Source of the DNA: Blastocatellia bacterium UBA7656
GTDB lineage: Bacteria > Acidobacteriota > Blastocatellia > UBA7656
Assembly: GCA_002483445.1 (NCBI GenBank)
Contig: DLHY01000142.1
Location: 7,021 to 71,020 of the forward strand
Length of the DNA: 64,000 nt
Direction of reading: 5' to 3'
The position numbers were made by a program, and so were the translations under genes. Shown here one piece after another: positions 52,640-60,891 of this stretch. Position 1 is the stretch's first letter. Each line of letters opens with the position of its first letter. Below the pieces are notes generated by a model that saw nothing but the letters and a program-made list of their open reading frames with translations, ran no database searches and was not told the DNA's origin.

Positions 52640-54286
52640 ATGGGCAAAATAAATCAGTCCGAGGCATGGAAAGCTCTCGAAGTTCATCACAAGGAAATCT
52701 CAGGCAAACACATGCGGGATATGTTTGCCCAAGACCCCGACCGCTTCAATCGTTTCTCGCTTCGATTCGGCGACATCCTTTTGGATTATTCGAAGAATCT
52801 CGTCACGACGGAAACCCTTTCGTTGCTCTTCGATCTTGCGCGCGAGGCCGGTCTGAAAACCTGGATCGAAAAAATGTTCGGCGGCGAGAAGATCAACATC
52901 ACCGAGAACCGCGCCGTCCTCCACATCGCTCTTCGCAATCGCTCCAATCGCCCCATTCTCGTCGATGGCAAAAACGTCATGGATGATGTCAACGCGGTGC
53001 TTGCTCACATCCGCGAGTTCACCGAGTCTGTTCGCTCAGGCCGGTGGACGGGATATACGGGCAAGGCGATTACCGATATCGTCAACATCGGCATAGGCGG
53101 CTCAGACCTCGGCCCTGTCATGGCGACCGAAGCTCTCAAGCCCTACGGCAAGGAAGGACTGCGCGTTCACTTCGTATCGAATATCGATGGAACGCACATC
53201 GCCGAGACGCTCAAACAGGTAAGCCCCGAAACCACGCTGTTCATCGTCGCGTCGAAAACTTTCACAACTCAGGAAACGATCACCAACGCGCAGACGGCCA
53301 AAGAGTGGCTGCTCAAATCTGCCGGGGATGAAAGCGCGGTCGCAAAACATTTCGCGGCCCTATCGACGAACGCCGCTGAGGTGGCGAAGTTCGGAATCGA
53401 CACGAGGAACATGTTTGAGTTCTGGGACTGGGTCGGAGGCCGCTACTCGCTGTGGTCGGCGATAGGATTGTCGATAGCTCTCTATATTGGCATGGATGAT
53501 TTCGAAGAGTTGCTCACGGGCGCGCATCTCGCGGATGAACACTTCCGCTCGACTGAGTTCGAGAAAAACCTGCCTGTCGTGATGGGGCTGATGGGAGTCT
53601 GGTACAACAACTTTTTCGGCGCGCAGACGCACGCCATACTTCCTTACGATCAGTATCTCCATCGCTTCCCGGCCTATTTTCAGCAGGGCGACATGGAGAG
53701 CAACGGCAAGGGAGTCACCCGCGACGGAGAGCGGGCTGAGGTATCGACAGGCCCGGTGATATGGGGCGAGCCGGGGACGAACGGTCAGCACGCTTTTTAT
53801 CAACTCATACATCAGGGGACGAAAATGATCCCGGCTGATTTTCTCGTCCCCATCGAAAGCCACAACCCGGTGGGCCATCATCACGAAATTCTGCTTTCGA
53901 ACTTCTTCGCGCAGACCGAAGCTCTGATGCGCGGCAAGACCGAACGGGAAGTGAGAGCCGAGCTTGAGGCTGCGGGGATGAGCGGCGAGGAGTTGGAGAG
54001 ACTCGTTCCTCATAAGCTTTTCACGGGGAACCGCCCGACCAATTCGATAATGTTTCAGAAACTCACTCCCCGGACGCTCGGCTCCTTGATCGCTCTCTAC
54101 GAGCATAAAATTTTCGTTCAGGGCGTGATCTGGAACATCAACTCATTCGATCAATGGGGGGTCGAGTTGGGCAAGCAACTGGCTAAGGCGATATTGCCTG
54201 AGCTTGCCGGAGCGGGGAAAATTGCCACGCACGATTCGTCAACCAACGGGCTGATCAATCATTACAAAGATCAGCGCGGCAGATAG
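52640..54286 (+). CDS. pgi: Glucose-6-phosphate isomerase
   Basis: 548 residues, start at ATG 52640 with GGAGGAGCG upstream; an in-frame ATG at 52628 is less likely. Interconverts glucose 6-phosphate and fructose 6-phosphate. Family signatures are VNIGIGGSDLGPVMATEAL, VASKTFTTQET (phosphate-binding loop), EFWDWVGGRYSLWSAIGL, GEPGTNGQHAFYQLIHQGTK (catalytic Glu and His region) and GVIWNINSFDQWGVELGK (catalytic Lys). The long proteobacterial-type form. Own transcript between the FmdB-type and HhH genes. Confidence 0.96.
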   Translation: MGKINQSEAWKALEVHHKEISGKHMRDMFAQDPDRFNRFSLRFGDILLDYSKNLVTTETLSLLFDLAREAGLKTWIEKMFGGEKINITENRAVLHIALRNRSNRPILVDGKNVMDDVNAVLAHIREFTESVRSGRWTGYTGKAITDIVNIGIGGSDLGPVMATEALKPYGKEGLRVHFVSNIDGTHIAETLKQVSPETTLFIVASKTFTTQETITNAQTAKEWLLKSAGDESAVAKHFAALSTNAAEVAKFGIDTRNMFEFWDWVGGRYSLWSAIGLSIALYIGMDDFEELLTGAHLADEHFRSTEFEKNLPVVMGLMGVWYNNFFGAQTHAILPYDQYLHRFPAYFQQGDMESNGKGVTRDGERAEVSTGPVIWGEPGTNGQHAFYQLIHQGTKMIPADFLVPIESHNPVGHHHEILLSNFFAQTEALMRGKTEREVRAELEAAGMSGEELERLVPHKLFTGNRPTNSIMFQKLTPRTLGSLIALYEHKIFVQGVIWNINSFDQWGVELGKQLAKAILPELAGAGKIATHDSSTNGLINHYKDQRGR

Positions 54287-54315
54287 TGACGCTCTGAATC
54301 GGTATTCGATGGAAG

Positions 54316-54801
54316 ATGTCTGACCCGGATTTCAGTCAGCCGAATGAAGGCAACAGCCGTGTAGCCGATGTATTGGATCGCATAGCTGATCTGCTGGAAT
54401 TCAAAGACGACAATCCGTTCAAGATTCGCTCGTACCGTCTGGCTGCCGAAGCGGTCAGAGAGATGTCGCAATCCGTCGCTGAGATGGCTCGGCGGGGCGC
54501 GGCGGCATTGCAGGAAATCGAAGGCGTCGGCAAATCGATCAGCAGTCAGATAGCTGAGATCGTTCGGACGGGAACCTGTTCTCATCTCGAATCGCTGAAG
54601 CGGGAGATTCCTGAAACGGTTCTCGACCTGCTGCGGATCAGAGGAGTAGGCATAAAGACGGCGCAGTTATTGCACAGAGATTTCGGGATAAGCAGTCTCG
54701 CAGATCTCAAAGCGTTTGCAGAAGGAGGAGGTCTTGAATCGGTTCAGGGGCTTGGCGATAAATTGATTCAGCGAATCCGTGATGAGGTGTCAAGGTTGTA
54801 A
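54316..54801 (+). CDS. Stand-alone helix-hairpin-helix protein, PolX N-terminal type
   Basis: 161 residues matching the N-terminal part of bacterial family X polymerases: VADVLDRIADLLEFKDDNPFKIRSYRLAAEAV (8-kDa domain), ALQEIEGVGKSISSQIAEIV (first HhH), LLRIRGVGIKTAQLLHRDFG (second HhH) and GLESVQGLGDKLIQRI (third). The polymerase palm and the PHP nuclease domain of PolX are absent. The reading frame ends cleanly, so this may be a real small DNA-binding protein, not a broken gene. It may bind gapped or flapped DNA ends. Confidence 0.78.
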   Translation: MSDPDFSQPNEGNSRVADVLDRIADLLEFKDDNPFKIRSYRLAAEAVREMSQSVAEMARRGAAALQEIEGVGKSISSQIAEIVRTGTCSHLESLKREIPETVLDLLRIRGVGIKTAQLLHRDFGISSLADLKAFAEGGGLESVQGLGDKLIQRIRDEVSRL

Positions 54802-54814
54802 GGTTCGAGACACA

Positions 54815-54892
54815 CCTTCTCCTTCGAAAAGTCTGGAGTCGAGAGTCTGGAGTCTGGAGTCGGTTATTTGGAGTCATCACCTGTTTTTCATT
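54815..54892. repeat. GTCTGGA heptad repeat, copy C
   Basis: Nearly the same 74 bp as copy B, with about three differences, but here no gene starts next to it. It lies just after the HhH gene stop. This shows that the element moves as a unit with its flanks. Confidence 0.88.
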
Positions 54893-54941
54893 CTTTCCGA
54901 GCGTCGTCACTGAAGACCGGGAAGATTCCTCGGAACATGTA

Positions 54942-54962
54942 CAGCAGGCTGCCAGCCTGCTG
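54942..54962. repeat. Near-perfect palindrome CAGCAGGCTG-C-CAGCCTGCTG
   Basis: Ten-bp arms around one central base, in a 300-bp gap (54893-55196) that has no gene. Further GC-rich stems follow (GCGCGAACAGGCTGGCC, CGGGCGAC...GCCCGG). It resembles dispersed extragenic palindromes. Confidence 0.65.
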
Positions 54963-55196
54963 GTTCCCCGATTCTTCTACTTTCAGGGCGCGAACAGGCT
55001 GGCCGACTGTTCTACCGGGCGACTCCACATTGCAGCCCGGAGATTTTCGGGACTTCGCTTTCAAGCGATCAGAGACAAAAGCTACTTGTGCAATCGAGGG
55101 AAGTTTGTAGTACAATGCGGGCGGAAAACTCCCCTGTGCCGCCGAAGTTGGGCGGCAAATCATTGAGACGTTTTGTTGTGGGCCATCTTCAGGCTA

Positions 55197-55532
55197 TCAG
55201 TAAGCTCTGAATCTGGTGGCCACCAGAAAGAACAGCGCGAGCAGCATCACGCCTGATGCCGGATCGAAGCCGGAGTCTCCGGTTTCAGGCGCATCGTCGG
55301 TTTGAGAAGGATCACGGGCGACGAGGCCGTAGCCACAGTTTGTTGCCTGTTCTTCCGGATCGCAGATGCACCCAGGGCAGCCGCACTGGCAGAATCCACC
55401 GATTGCAGTGCGACCAGCAATGGCTACGGTGTTGAATGGACTAGCGTCTGCTGCTTTGCGGTTTTGGGAGACTGAACAGATAAACGGAAGCGCGAGTATG
55501 CAAAAGATCGCCAGAAATAATTTCTTTTTCAC
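55197..55532 (-). CDS. Small exported Cys-rich protein with C-terminal anchor
   Basis: 111 residues from GTG 55532, with GGAGG eight bases upstream. A signal peptide (VKKKLFLAIFCILALPFICS) precedes a short domain with a tight cysteine cluster (GGFCQCGCPGCICD, then TNCGYG). The end is an acidic linker, a hydrophobic helix (SGVMLLALFFLVATR) and a basic tail (FRAY). That tripartite end is like a cell-surface sorting signal, but no standard motif (LPxTG, PEP) is seen. Its 5' end overlaps the opposite-strand TPR gene. Confidence 0.62.
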   Translation of the reverse strand: MKKKLFLAIFCILALPFICSVSQNRKAADASPFNTVAIAGRTAIGGFCQCGCPGCICDPEEQATNCGYGLVARDPSQTDDAPETGDSGFDPASGVMLLALFFLVATRFRAY

Positions 55533-56637
55533 GGTTCTTTCCTCCAAAGATACGTACTTTGACTTTCAGTCTAAAATTACTTCAGGCGGATTCTACCAGT
55601 ATTTGTCCTCAGAGCTAATCAGGGAAAGCACGCTTCGTGATTTAGCGAACAACCTCATCGCTCTTGCTGACCAGAGCGTTTTCATTCGCTCTAACATCTC
55701 ACTTGACCGGATAGGCGAGGCTTTACTCAATCTTCCATTGCCTGAAGTCTACAGAAACATAGGCCGCTATTATCAGGCATGGAGCAGCAAGCGTTATGGG
55801 AACATTGAGAAGGCGCGGAAGTTATTCGAGCAGGTAAGTGAAGATGCCCCGCTTGTTTATCGAGCCAGAGCGTTGCAGGCTTTAGGAGCGACCTGCTTTG
55901 AAAGAGGCGAATTCTCTTCGGCTCTGCCATTTTATCTTGAGGCAGGGCGCATCGCTTCGCATAAGGAGTGTTCAAGCCTTGTCGCTCTTTTTCAGTCACA
56001 GTGCATGATCGCAACGTTGAATAGTATAGAAGGAGACCATCAGGGCGCAGTAACCTCATTGCGCAATCTGCTTCCGCTGGCGCGAATCGTGGCTTCAAAA
56101 TTCCCATCCGTGTGGTTCGAGTTTCACAACAACTTCGCGGTTGAATTGATGGAAGCCGGGCAGTTTGAAGAAGCCCGATATGCGTGCAATGTCGCGCTAT
56201 CTTCGCCTTTCGCGCCGCTCTACCCGGAATGGAGCGAGACGGCCCGCGACCTTGACAGGAAAACCCGCCGACTGTCGCGGTCTGTGGTGTCGTTTTGCGA
56301 TGTTAAGCCGTTGCCCGCAGAAACACGACCTCATCTTTTTGTCACGAAGCCGAAAGCGGACAATATCATTGCCCTTGAAAAAATCCGGCCTGCAAGCGTC
56401 GCTCCTGAATCATTTCAAAAGCCTGAGCGCAGGACGGCTGCCCGTATAATCGATTTTCCGATCAGATCACAGACGGCAGGCGGAGAAGATATCTTTGATA
56501 ATCCGGTTTATCTCGACAAGCGATACGAGATAATGGTCACGGCGGTAGAGACAACCGATTTCAAACTCCTGGATGAGTTGTATGAAGCTTTGATAAGAAG
56601 AAGAATGACACCACGAGGCCCGCATTCGGAGCAATGA
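55498..56637 (+). CDS. TPR-like regulatory protein
   Basis: About 379 residues, rich in helix pairs: STLRDLANNLIALADQ, YRNIGRYYQAWSSKRYGN, ARALQALGATCFERGEFSSALPFYLEAG and NNFAVELMEAGQFEEARYACNVAL. These are tetratricopeptide-type repeats. The C-terminal third is less regular and includes RIIDFPIRS. The start is unsure: ATG 55498 has GGAAG upstream but overlaps the divergent Cys-rich gene, and no good start lies between 55533 and 55605. TPR proteins with a neighbouring XRE gene and a small exported protein suggest peptide-dependent regulation. Confidence 0.65.
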   Translation: MQKIARNNFFFTVLSSKDTYFDFQSKITSGGFYQYLSSELIRESTLRDLANNLIALADQSVFIRSNISLDRIGEALLNLPLPEVYRNIGRYYQAWSSKRYGNIEKARKLFEQVSEDAPLVYRARALQALGATCFERGEFSSALPFYLEAGRIASHKECSSLVALFQSQCMIATLNSIEGDHQGAVTSLRNLLPLARIVASKFPSVWFEFHNNFAVELMEAGQFEEARYACNVALSSPFAPLYPEWSETARDLDRKTRRLSRSVVSFCDVKPLPAETRPHLFVTKPKADNIIALEKIRPASVAPESFQKPERRTAARIIDFPIRSQTAGGEDIFDNPVYLDKRYEIMVTAVETTDFKLLDELYEALIRRRMTPRGPHSEQ

Positions 56638-56687
56638 TGCGCTCACTTGAAGTCGCATCATCGCTCGCCCTGCCTGAATTCAAAAGA

Positions 56688-57134
56688 TCATTTTGTTTTG
56701 TGGTCACGGTCGGAATCTGCCGGACGAGTGTTGAGAAGTTTTATCATCCTCAAAGCCCGCTCCAGGGATGTTGGCGTGAGTCTGGCCAGTTCCTGAACCA
56801 GTTCATTGAGTGTGCGGTTCTTCCAGCACTCGTTCATCAATGCGAGAATCGCATGATAGCTGGAGGAAGACAGGTCGCTGTTGTCCTCTCGGACTGCCAC
56901 AGGCAGCCCGCAAGCCACTCTGAATATTTCCTCTTCAGGCACGCCTAGCCCTGACGCCAGCGCCTGCAGTTTTTTCACCGAGGGATTGCTGGCCGCACCG
57001 CGGGTTATGCTTCTGACATAACCTTCGGTGATTCCGCTCCCCGACATCCTGCTCACATCCTCATAGCCCAGCCGCTTCTCGCTCATTATCCGGGTAACAT
57101 ACTGGCTCAGGCTTTCCACTGGTCCCTTCACCAT
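56688..57134 (-). CDS. XRE-family transcriptional regulator
   Basis: 148 residues, AGGAGG before the ATG. The N-terminal helix-turn-helix reads SQYVTRIMSEKRLGYEDVSRMSG and ITEGYVRSITRGAASNPSVKKLQALASGLGVPEEEIF, the standard XRE pattern. The C-terminal half (about 85-135) is helical, NECWKNRTLNELVQELARL. It converges on the TPR gene. A perfect 20-bp palindrome over a strong promoter lies 90 bp upstream and is a likely operator for it. Confidence 0.85.
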   Translation of the reverse strand: MVKGPVESLSQYVTRIMSEKRLGYEDVSRMSGSGITEGYVRSITRGAASNPSVKKLQALASGLGVPEEEIFRVACGLPVAVREDNSDLSSSSYHAILALMNECWKNRTLNELVQELARLTPTSLERALRMIKLLNTRPADSDRDHKTK

Positions 57135-57191
57135 GACGACCTCCTGACAGAATGCGCTTACGCGCTGACCTGCCGGTCATTAAAAACTAAT

Positions 57192-57220
57192 TGACAACCT
57201 AAGAATGCTGAACTAATATC
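57192..57220 (+). promoter_or_regulatory. Strong sigma-70 promoter
   Basis: TTGACA (57192-57197), exact 17-bp spacer, TAATAT (57215-57220). It points to the small zinc-ribbon gene at 57364. Confidence 0.72.
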
Positions 57221-57225
57221 AGCTT

Positions 57226-57245
57226 GCCGGAATATATTCCGGCAG
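57226..57245. promoter_or_regulatory. Perfect 20-bp palindromic operator
   Basis: TGCCGGAATATATTCCGGCA spans the expected transcription start of the promoter just upstream. A second palindrome, GTATTATAATAC, lies at 57251-57262. The placement suits repression by a dimeric HTH protein, most simply the divergent XRE regulator. Confidence 0.68.
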
Positions 57246-57363
57246 GTTCGTATTATAATACAAAGGTCTTAGAAATGCAGCCGAAATTTTGACTCAAAGA
57301 GATATTTAAGGCAAGAGGAGGTTGTTACCATCGGCTGAAGGCTTTTCAGGTGGGTATCATCAA

Positions 57364-57552
57364 ATGGATCAGGTTTCACCAAAGGATTGTCCCGCATGTA
57401 AAAGTACGGGGATTATTTGTCACACTACTGATTCTCCTATTCTCGAAGACAGGCGTTTTTGCCCGAACTGCCGAGCGGGCTGGGCGCTATTTGAGAAAGT
57501 ATCCGAAATTATTTCACGCAACCGAGTCATTGCGCGGGCGCGAGTCGCTTGA
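57364..57552 (+). CDS. Small zinc-ribbon protein
   Basis: 62 residues from ATG 57364 (MDQVSPKDCPACKSTG), with AGGTGGG nine bases upstream. Two CxxC knuckles (CPAC and CPNC, about 30 residues apart) form one zinc ribbon, followed by an amphipathic basic helix (WALFEKVSEIISRNRVIARARVA). It is the only gene driven by the strong operator-controlled promoter at 57192 and is closed by a strong terminator. Function unknown. Confidence 0.6.
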   Translation: MDQVSPKDCPACKSTGIICHTTDSPILEDRRFCPNCRAGWALFEKVSEIISRNRVIARARVA

Positions 57553-57595
57553 AAGCGCGCGCTGTGGAGTTTGAAAACATTTCCTTTAGCGGCTA

Positions 57596-57668
57596 GAGGA
57601 GGCGTGCTCAAGATGGTTGGCAAAACCTGGGGAAGCCAGCTTGAGCAGCGTCTCCTCACTTTTTTTTT
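57596..57668 (+). terminator. Long rho-independent terminator
   Basis: Stem GAGGAGGCG...GCTCAAG pairs with CTTGAGC...CGTCTCCTC (16 of 18 positions), with a long loop, then a run of nine T after CTCAC. It ends the zinc-ribbon transcript. Confidence 0.78.
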
Positions 57669-57672
57669 ATCT

Positions 57673-58482
57673 TCAAGCGAAACGGGGACGGTAAATCGCC
57701 GTATGGCGCGCGTGCTGCGTTACCCGCTCCTCTCCTGCCAGAAGCAAAACGTCCAGACAGACGAATTCATGTCCCTTGCGCTCGAATGCCTCCACGATGC
57801 GGCCTCTCACCGAAAGGGTTTCTCCGGCGTGAGCCGCGCTCCAGTTTCTTATTTCGCTCGATGCGTGAATCCACGGGCCAAGCCTGAAATTGCGGACGAG
57901 TATCTGATTCGCCAGTCCAAGCGTGAAAGTCGGGTGGGCTACCGGGTCAGGGCCGAAATAAACGGGCAATCGCTCCTGCAAATTGTCGAGCAGCGTTTCA
58001 TCTGGAAGGTTCAGCTTTTCAGCCAGTGAACCCAGTAGAAGTCCGGGCTTGAAGCTATCAAACTCAGCAACACTTCTGTCTTCAATATCGGGCAACGCGG
58101 CCTGCGGGTAATCCTCAAGGCGGGGCTTTGCCGGACGCGAAGCGGGTTCGTCCAAAGCTGCCAACGCCGTAGCGCACACTTCGCCGTCCTCGTGTTGAGC
58201 CGTCACCGATATTTTTTTCTCATCATCGGATTCAGCGTGGACTATGACCATATCTCCTTCGTAAAAAGGCTTGAGAAACTTCACCTCCATCCATCCGCGC
58301 TCGAACCACTCGACGCCGAATCGCTTGACTACAGGCGAAGTCATATAACCGTATACGACGACTCCCGGCACAAGGCCGCCTTTGAAGCCGAATCGCGCCG
58401 CCACCCGGTCATCGTGAATTTTGTTTTCAGATTCGGTGGCGGTATTGCGCGCCCGCACGCGGTATAGATTGTCGTTCGTCAT
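57673..58482 (-). CDS. MaoC-like hotdog protein
   Basis: 269 residues, probably two hotdog repeats. The N-terminal half has GLVPGVVVYGYMTSPVVKRFG and WMEVKFLKPFYEGDMVIVHAE. The C-terminal half has AHPTFTLGLANQILVRNFRLGPWIHASSEIRN and AGETLSVRGRIVEAFERKGHEFVCLDVLLL. Such proteins bind acyl-CoA and act as hydratases or thioesterases. The classic MaoC Asp-His dyad is not obvious. Start ATG after AGAGGAATGG, 12 bp after the MaoC gene stop, hence an operon. Confidence 0.75.
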   Translation of the reverse strand: MTNDNLYRVRARNTATESENKIHDDRVAARFGFKGGLVPGVVVYGYMTSPVVKRFGVEWFERGWMEVKFLKPFYEGDMVIVHAESDDEKKISVTAQHEDGEVCATALAALDEPASRPAKPRLEDYPQAALPDIEDRSVAEFDSFKPGLLLGSLAEKLNLPDETLLDNLQERLPVYFGPDPVAHPTFTLGLANQILVRNFRLGPWIHASSEIRNWSAAHAGETLSVRGRIVEAFERKGHEFVCLDVLLLAGEERVTQHARHTAIYRPRFA

Positions 58483-58494
58483 CCATTCCTCTTG

Positions 58495-58959
58495 TCAGTA
58501 GTAATATCGCACCAGCCATTCGGCTGCGAGAGAAGGTTTCTTCGCGCCTTCGACTTCGACCACTACCGCCCATGTGATCTGATGACCGTTTACTACATCT
58601 TCGACCGATTGGAGCGTGAAGCGTGCGCGCAGGCGCGAGCCTGTGACGACAGGGGCAGGGAAACGGAGCCTGTTCAACCCGTAGTTTATTCCCATCTTGA
58701 AATCGCCCTCGACCTTCACCGTTTGCGACGCCAGAAGCGGAAGCAGCGAAAGCGTCAGGAAGCCGTGCGCGATGGTGTTGCCGAAAGGCGATGCGGTTCG
58801 TGCGCGCTCCACATCGACGTGAATCCACTGATGATCGCCTGTCGCGTCGGCAAATTCATCTACTCTCGATTGAGTCACCTCGAACCAGTCGCTTATGCCG
58901 ACCTCCTGACCGACAAGTTGTTTCAATTCATCGATCCCTTCGATTATCTTCTGCGGCAT
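58495..58959 (-). CDS. MaoC-family enoyl-CoA hydratase
   Basis: 154 residues with the MaoC hotdog layout: VTQSRVDEFADATGDHQWIHVDVERARTASPFGNTIAHGFLTLSLLP, holding the catalytic Asp (ATGDHQWIH) and His (IAHGF). Then GINYGLNRLRFPAPVVTGSRLRARFTL follows. Close in pattern to R-specific enoyl-CoA hydratases. GAAGGAGATACAA precedes the ATG. Middle gene of the CoA-transferase operon. Confidence 0.9.
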   Translation of the reverse strand: MPQKIIEGIDELKQLVGQEVGISDWFEVTQSRVDEFADATGDHQWIHVDVERARTASPFGNTIAHGFLTLSLLPLLASQTVKVEGDFKMGINYGLNRLRFPAPVVTGSRLRARFTLQSVEDVVNGHQITWAVVVEVEGAKKPSLAAEWLVRYYY

Positions 58960-58966
58960 TTGTATC

Positions 58967-59012
58967 TCCTTCTTCGAAAAGTCTGGAGTCTGGAGTCTGG
59001 GGTCTGGAGTCA
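58967..59012. repeat. GTCTGGA heptad repeat, copy D
   Basis: Four to five GTCTGGA units, with TTCGAAAA on the left as in copies B and C but a different right flank. It lies between the CoA-transferase and MaoC genes. Confidence 0.85.
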
Positions 59013-59096
59013 GAAAACAGAATGCGCAGATGCCTTCTGTTTCTCAATCATCTCTTCACACCATCACCTATCCTCTATCACCGTCTGTTATGCCAA

Positions 59097-60281
59097 TCAA
59101 ATAGCGCCCGCTTCACGGAAGGCCGCTATCTCGTCCGCGGTGAATCCGAGTTCTATCAAAACCTCCTGGGTATGCTCGCCCAACTGTGGAGCGCGATTGC
59201 GCACGCGGCTCGCCGACTCGCTCAAACGCACGGCGGTATTGGCCAGCGGAACAATTTTGCTCGATCCGGGATGCTCCACTTCCTCAAGCAGCTTTCTGGC
59301 TTTGACCTGCGGATCGGAAAGCGTTTCATCGAGTTCATAAACCGGGCCGCAGGGGATGCGGGCGCGTTCGAGTTCGGCTATTGCCTCGCGGCGCGTTCGC
59401 GCGGCGCACCACTCGGACATGATTCTATTTATGAGCGCGTGATTGCATGCGCGAGCAATATCATTCTTGCATTGAGGATCATCGATCAAATCTTCACGGC
59501 CCACGAGCCGCGCCCAGTGATGAAACATCTTGTCGCCTATCGCCTGCACTGTGATCCAGCCGTCTTTTGTGCGATAGGTGTCGGCAGGCGCGACGTAATA
59601 AGCGGTGTTGCCCTGCTGTCTGCGGGAGATTCCCGTGACGGCTCTTTCAGCGAGCAGAGGCAGCATGAAGGTCACGCCGGTTGCGAGCAGTGATACATCG
59701 ATGAGTTGGCCGCGACCGGTTTTTTGTTTTTCATAGAGCGCCACGATAGCGCCGAAAGCCGCGTGCAAAGCTGTGCCGTAATCAACATAAGGGACGGCGG
59801 CTCGCACAGGAGCGCCAGGAAAACCTGTCAGGCTCATAGCCCCGCTCATGGCCTGAGCGACGCTGTCGAACCCGACTCGATTCGCGTAAGGGCCGTCGGG
59901 GCCGAATGCGGAAGCCATCACAAGTATGATGTCCGCTTTGACGAGACGAAGTGAATCATAGTCGAGTTTGAGTTTCTTCATCACCTCAAGAGGCATATTG
60001 ACGATGACGATATCGGCGCTGCGAACGAGGCGACGGATGATTTCCTCAGCGCTGGGGTTTGCGGGATCGAGCGTGATGCCTCGCTTGTTGCGGTTGAGGT
60101 TCAAGAACATCCCCCCCTCGCCGCTTTCAACCACCGGGCCGACGTAGCGATCTTCGCCTCCTTCGCGTCGCTCGACTCGAATTACATCCGCGCCCATATC
60201 TGCAAACAGCATCGCCGCATAAGGAGCGGCAATGAAGCGGCCAAAATCGATCACGCGAATGCCTTCAAGGGGTGCGGGCAT
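59097..60281 (-). CDS. CaiB/BaiF-type CoA transferase
   Basis: 394 residues of the class III CoA-transferase family. Opens MPAPLEGIRVIDFGRFIAAPYAAMLFADMGADVIRVE. Then comes LNLNRNKRGITLDP; the catalytic Asp is expected within ADIVIVNMPLEVMKKLKLDYDSL or VPYVDYGTALHAAFGAIVALY. HWARLVGREDLI and the C-terminal PQLGEHTQEVL are usual. It transfers CoA between organic acids. With two downstream hotdog proteins it probably activates and hydrates a branched or aromatic acid. AAGGAG before the ATG. Confidence 0.9.
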   Translation of the reverse strand: MPAPLEGIRVIDFGRFIAAPYAAMLFADMGADVIRVERREGGEDRYVGPVVESGEGGMFLNLNRNKRGITLDPANPSAEEIIRRLVRSADIVIVNMPLEVMKKLKLDYDSLRLVKADIILVMASAFGPDGPYANRVGFDSVAQAMSGAMSLTGFPGAPVRAAVPYVDYGTALHAAFGAIVALYEKQKTGRGQLIDVSLLATGVTFMLPLLAERAVTGISRRQQGNTAYYVAPADTYRTKDGWITVQAIGDKMFHHWARLVGREDLIDDPQCKNDIARACNHALINRIMSEWCAARTRREAIAELERARIPCGPVYELDETLSDPQVKARKLLEEVEHPGSSKIVPLANTAVRLSESASRVRNRAPQLGEHTQEVLIELGFTADEIAAFREAGAI

Positions 60282-60380
60282 GGAAACTCCTTCCTGTGTG
60301 TCTTATGAATCTTGTGACGCGCAGCATCCTACACTTTGCCGGAATTTAATTCAACAGCCCTGACAAACAGCGCCTCATAG

Positions 60381-60410
60381 TTGACAGAGGGCGCAGCAGA
60401 CTAATAAAAT
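60381..60410 (+). promoter_or_regulatory. Promoter of the tRNA-Gly gene
   Basis: TTGACA (60381-60386), 18-bp spacer, TAAAAT (60405-60410). The tRNA starts 14 bp downstream. Confidence 0.65.
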
Positions 60411-60423
60411 CGTCCTTTCCTGA

Positions 60424-60498
<75 letters not shown>

Positions 60499-60507
60499 CT
60501 GAATTTC

Positions 60508-60549
60508 AAGGCGAAGGCTCAAGAATCAGTATTGACTTGCCTTCGCCTT
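60508..60549. repeat. Perfect 11-bp hairpin between tRNAs
   Basis: AAGGCGAAGGC at 60508-60518 pairs exactly with GCCTTCGCCTT at 60539-60549. It may separate or process the two tRNA transcripts. The T tract is weak. Confidence 0.6.
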
Positions 60550-60560
60550 TCCTTTGACAA

Positions 60561-60638
<78 letters not shown>

Positions 60639-60717
60639 CTTAATCCTCGATAGCAAGTCCGGTCAGAGGCTGAGAATCAGCCACTAGCTAAAGACCGCCG
60701 GGTAAAGACAGGAGCAA

Positions 60718-60891
60718 ATGCCAGTGAGCAGCACGACTACAAACAAGACAACCTCAGCTAAGAAGACAAGCGCCTCAAAAATAACAAAGCGCAGGAAAAA
60801 GGAAACTCCGCAGCCTGAGCTTTCCGCCAACGATTTGATGTTCAAAGCGTGGCAGCGCATGTACAAGAACCGCCACAAGAGACTGGACTGA
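60718..60891 (+). CDS. Small basic protein, probable antitoxin partner
   Basis: 57 residues starting MPVSSTTTNKTTSAKKTS, with GGAG just upstream. The N-terminal two thirds are Thr/Lys/Ser-rich and basic; the end ANDLMFKAWQRMYKNRHKRLD is a probable amphipathic helix. It ends one base before the PIN gene, the usual antitoxin position. It has no AbrB, RHH or Phd motif, so it would be an unusual antitoxin. Confidence 0.62.
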   Translation: MPVSSTTTNKTTSAKKTSASKITKRRKKETPQPELSANDLMFKAWQRMYKNRHKRLD

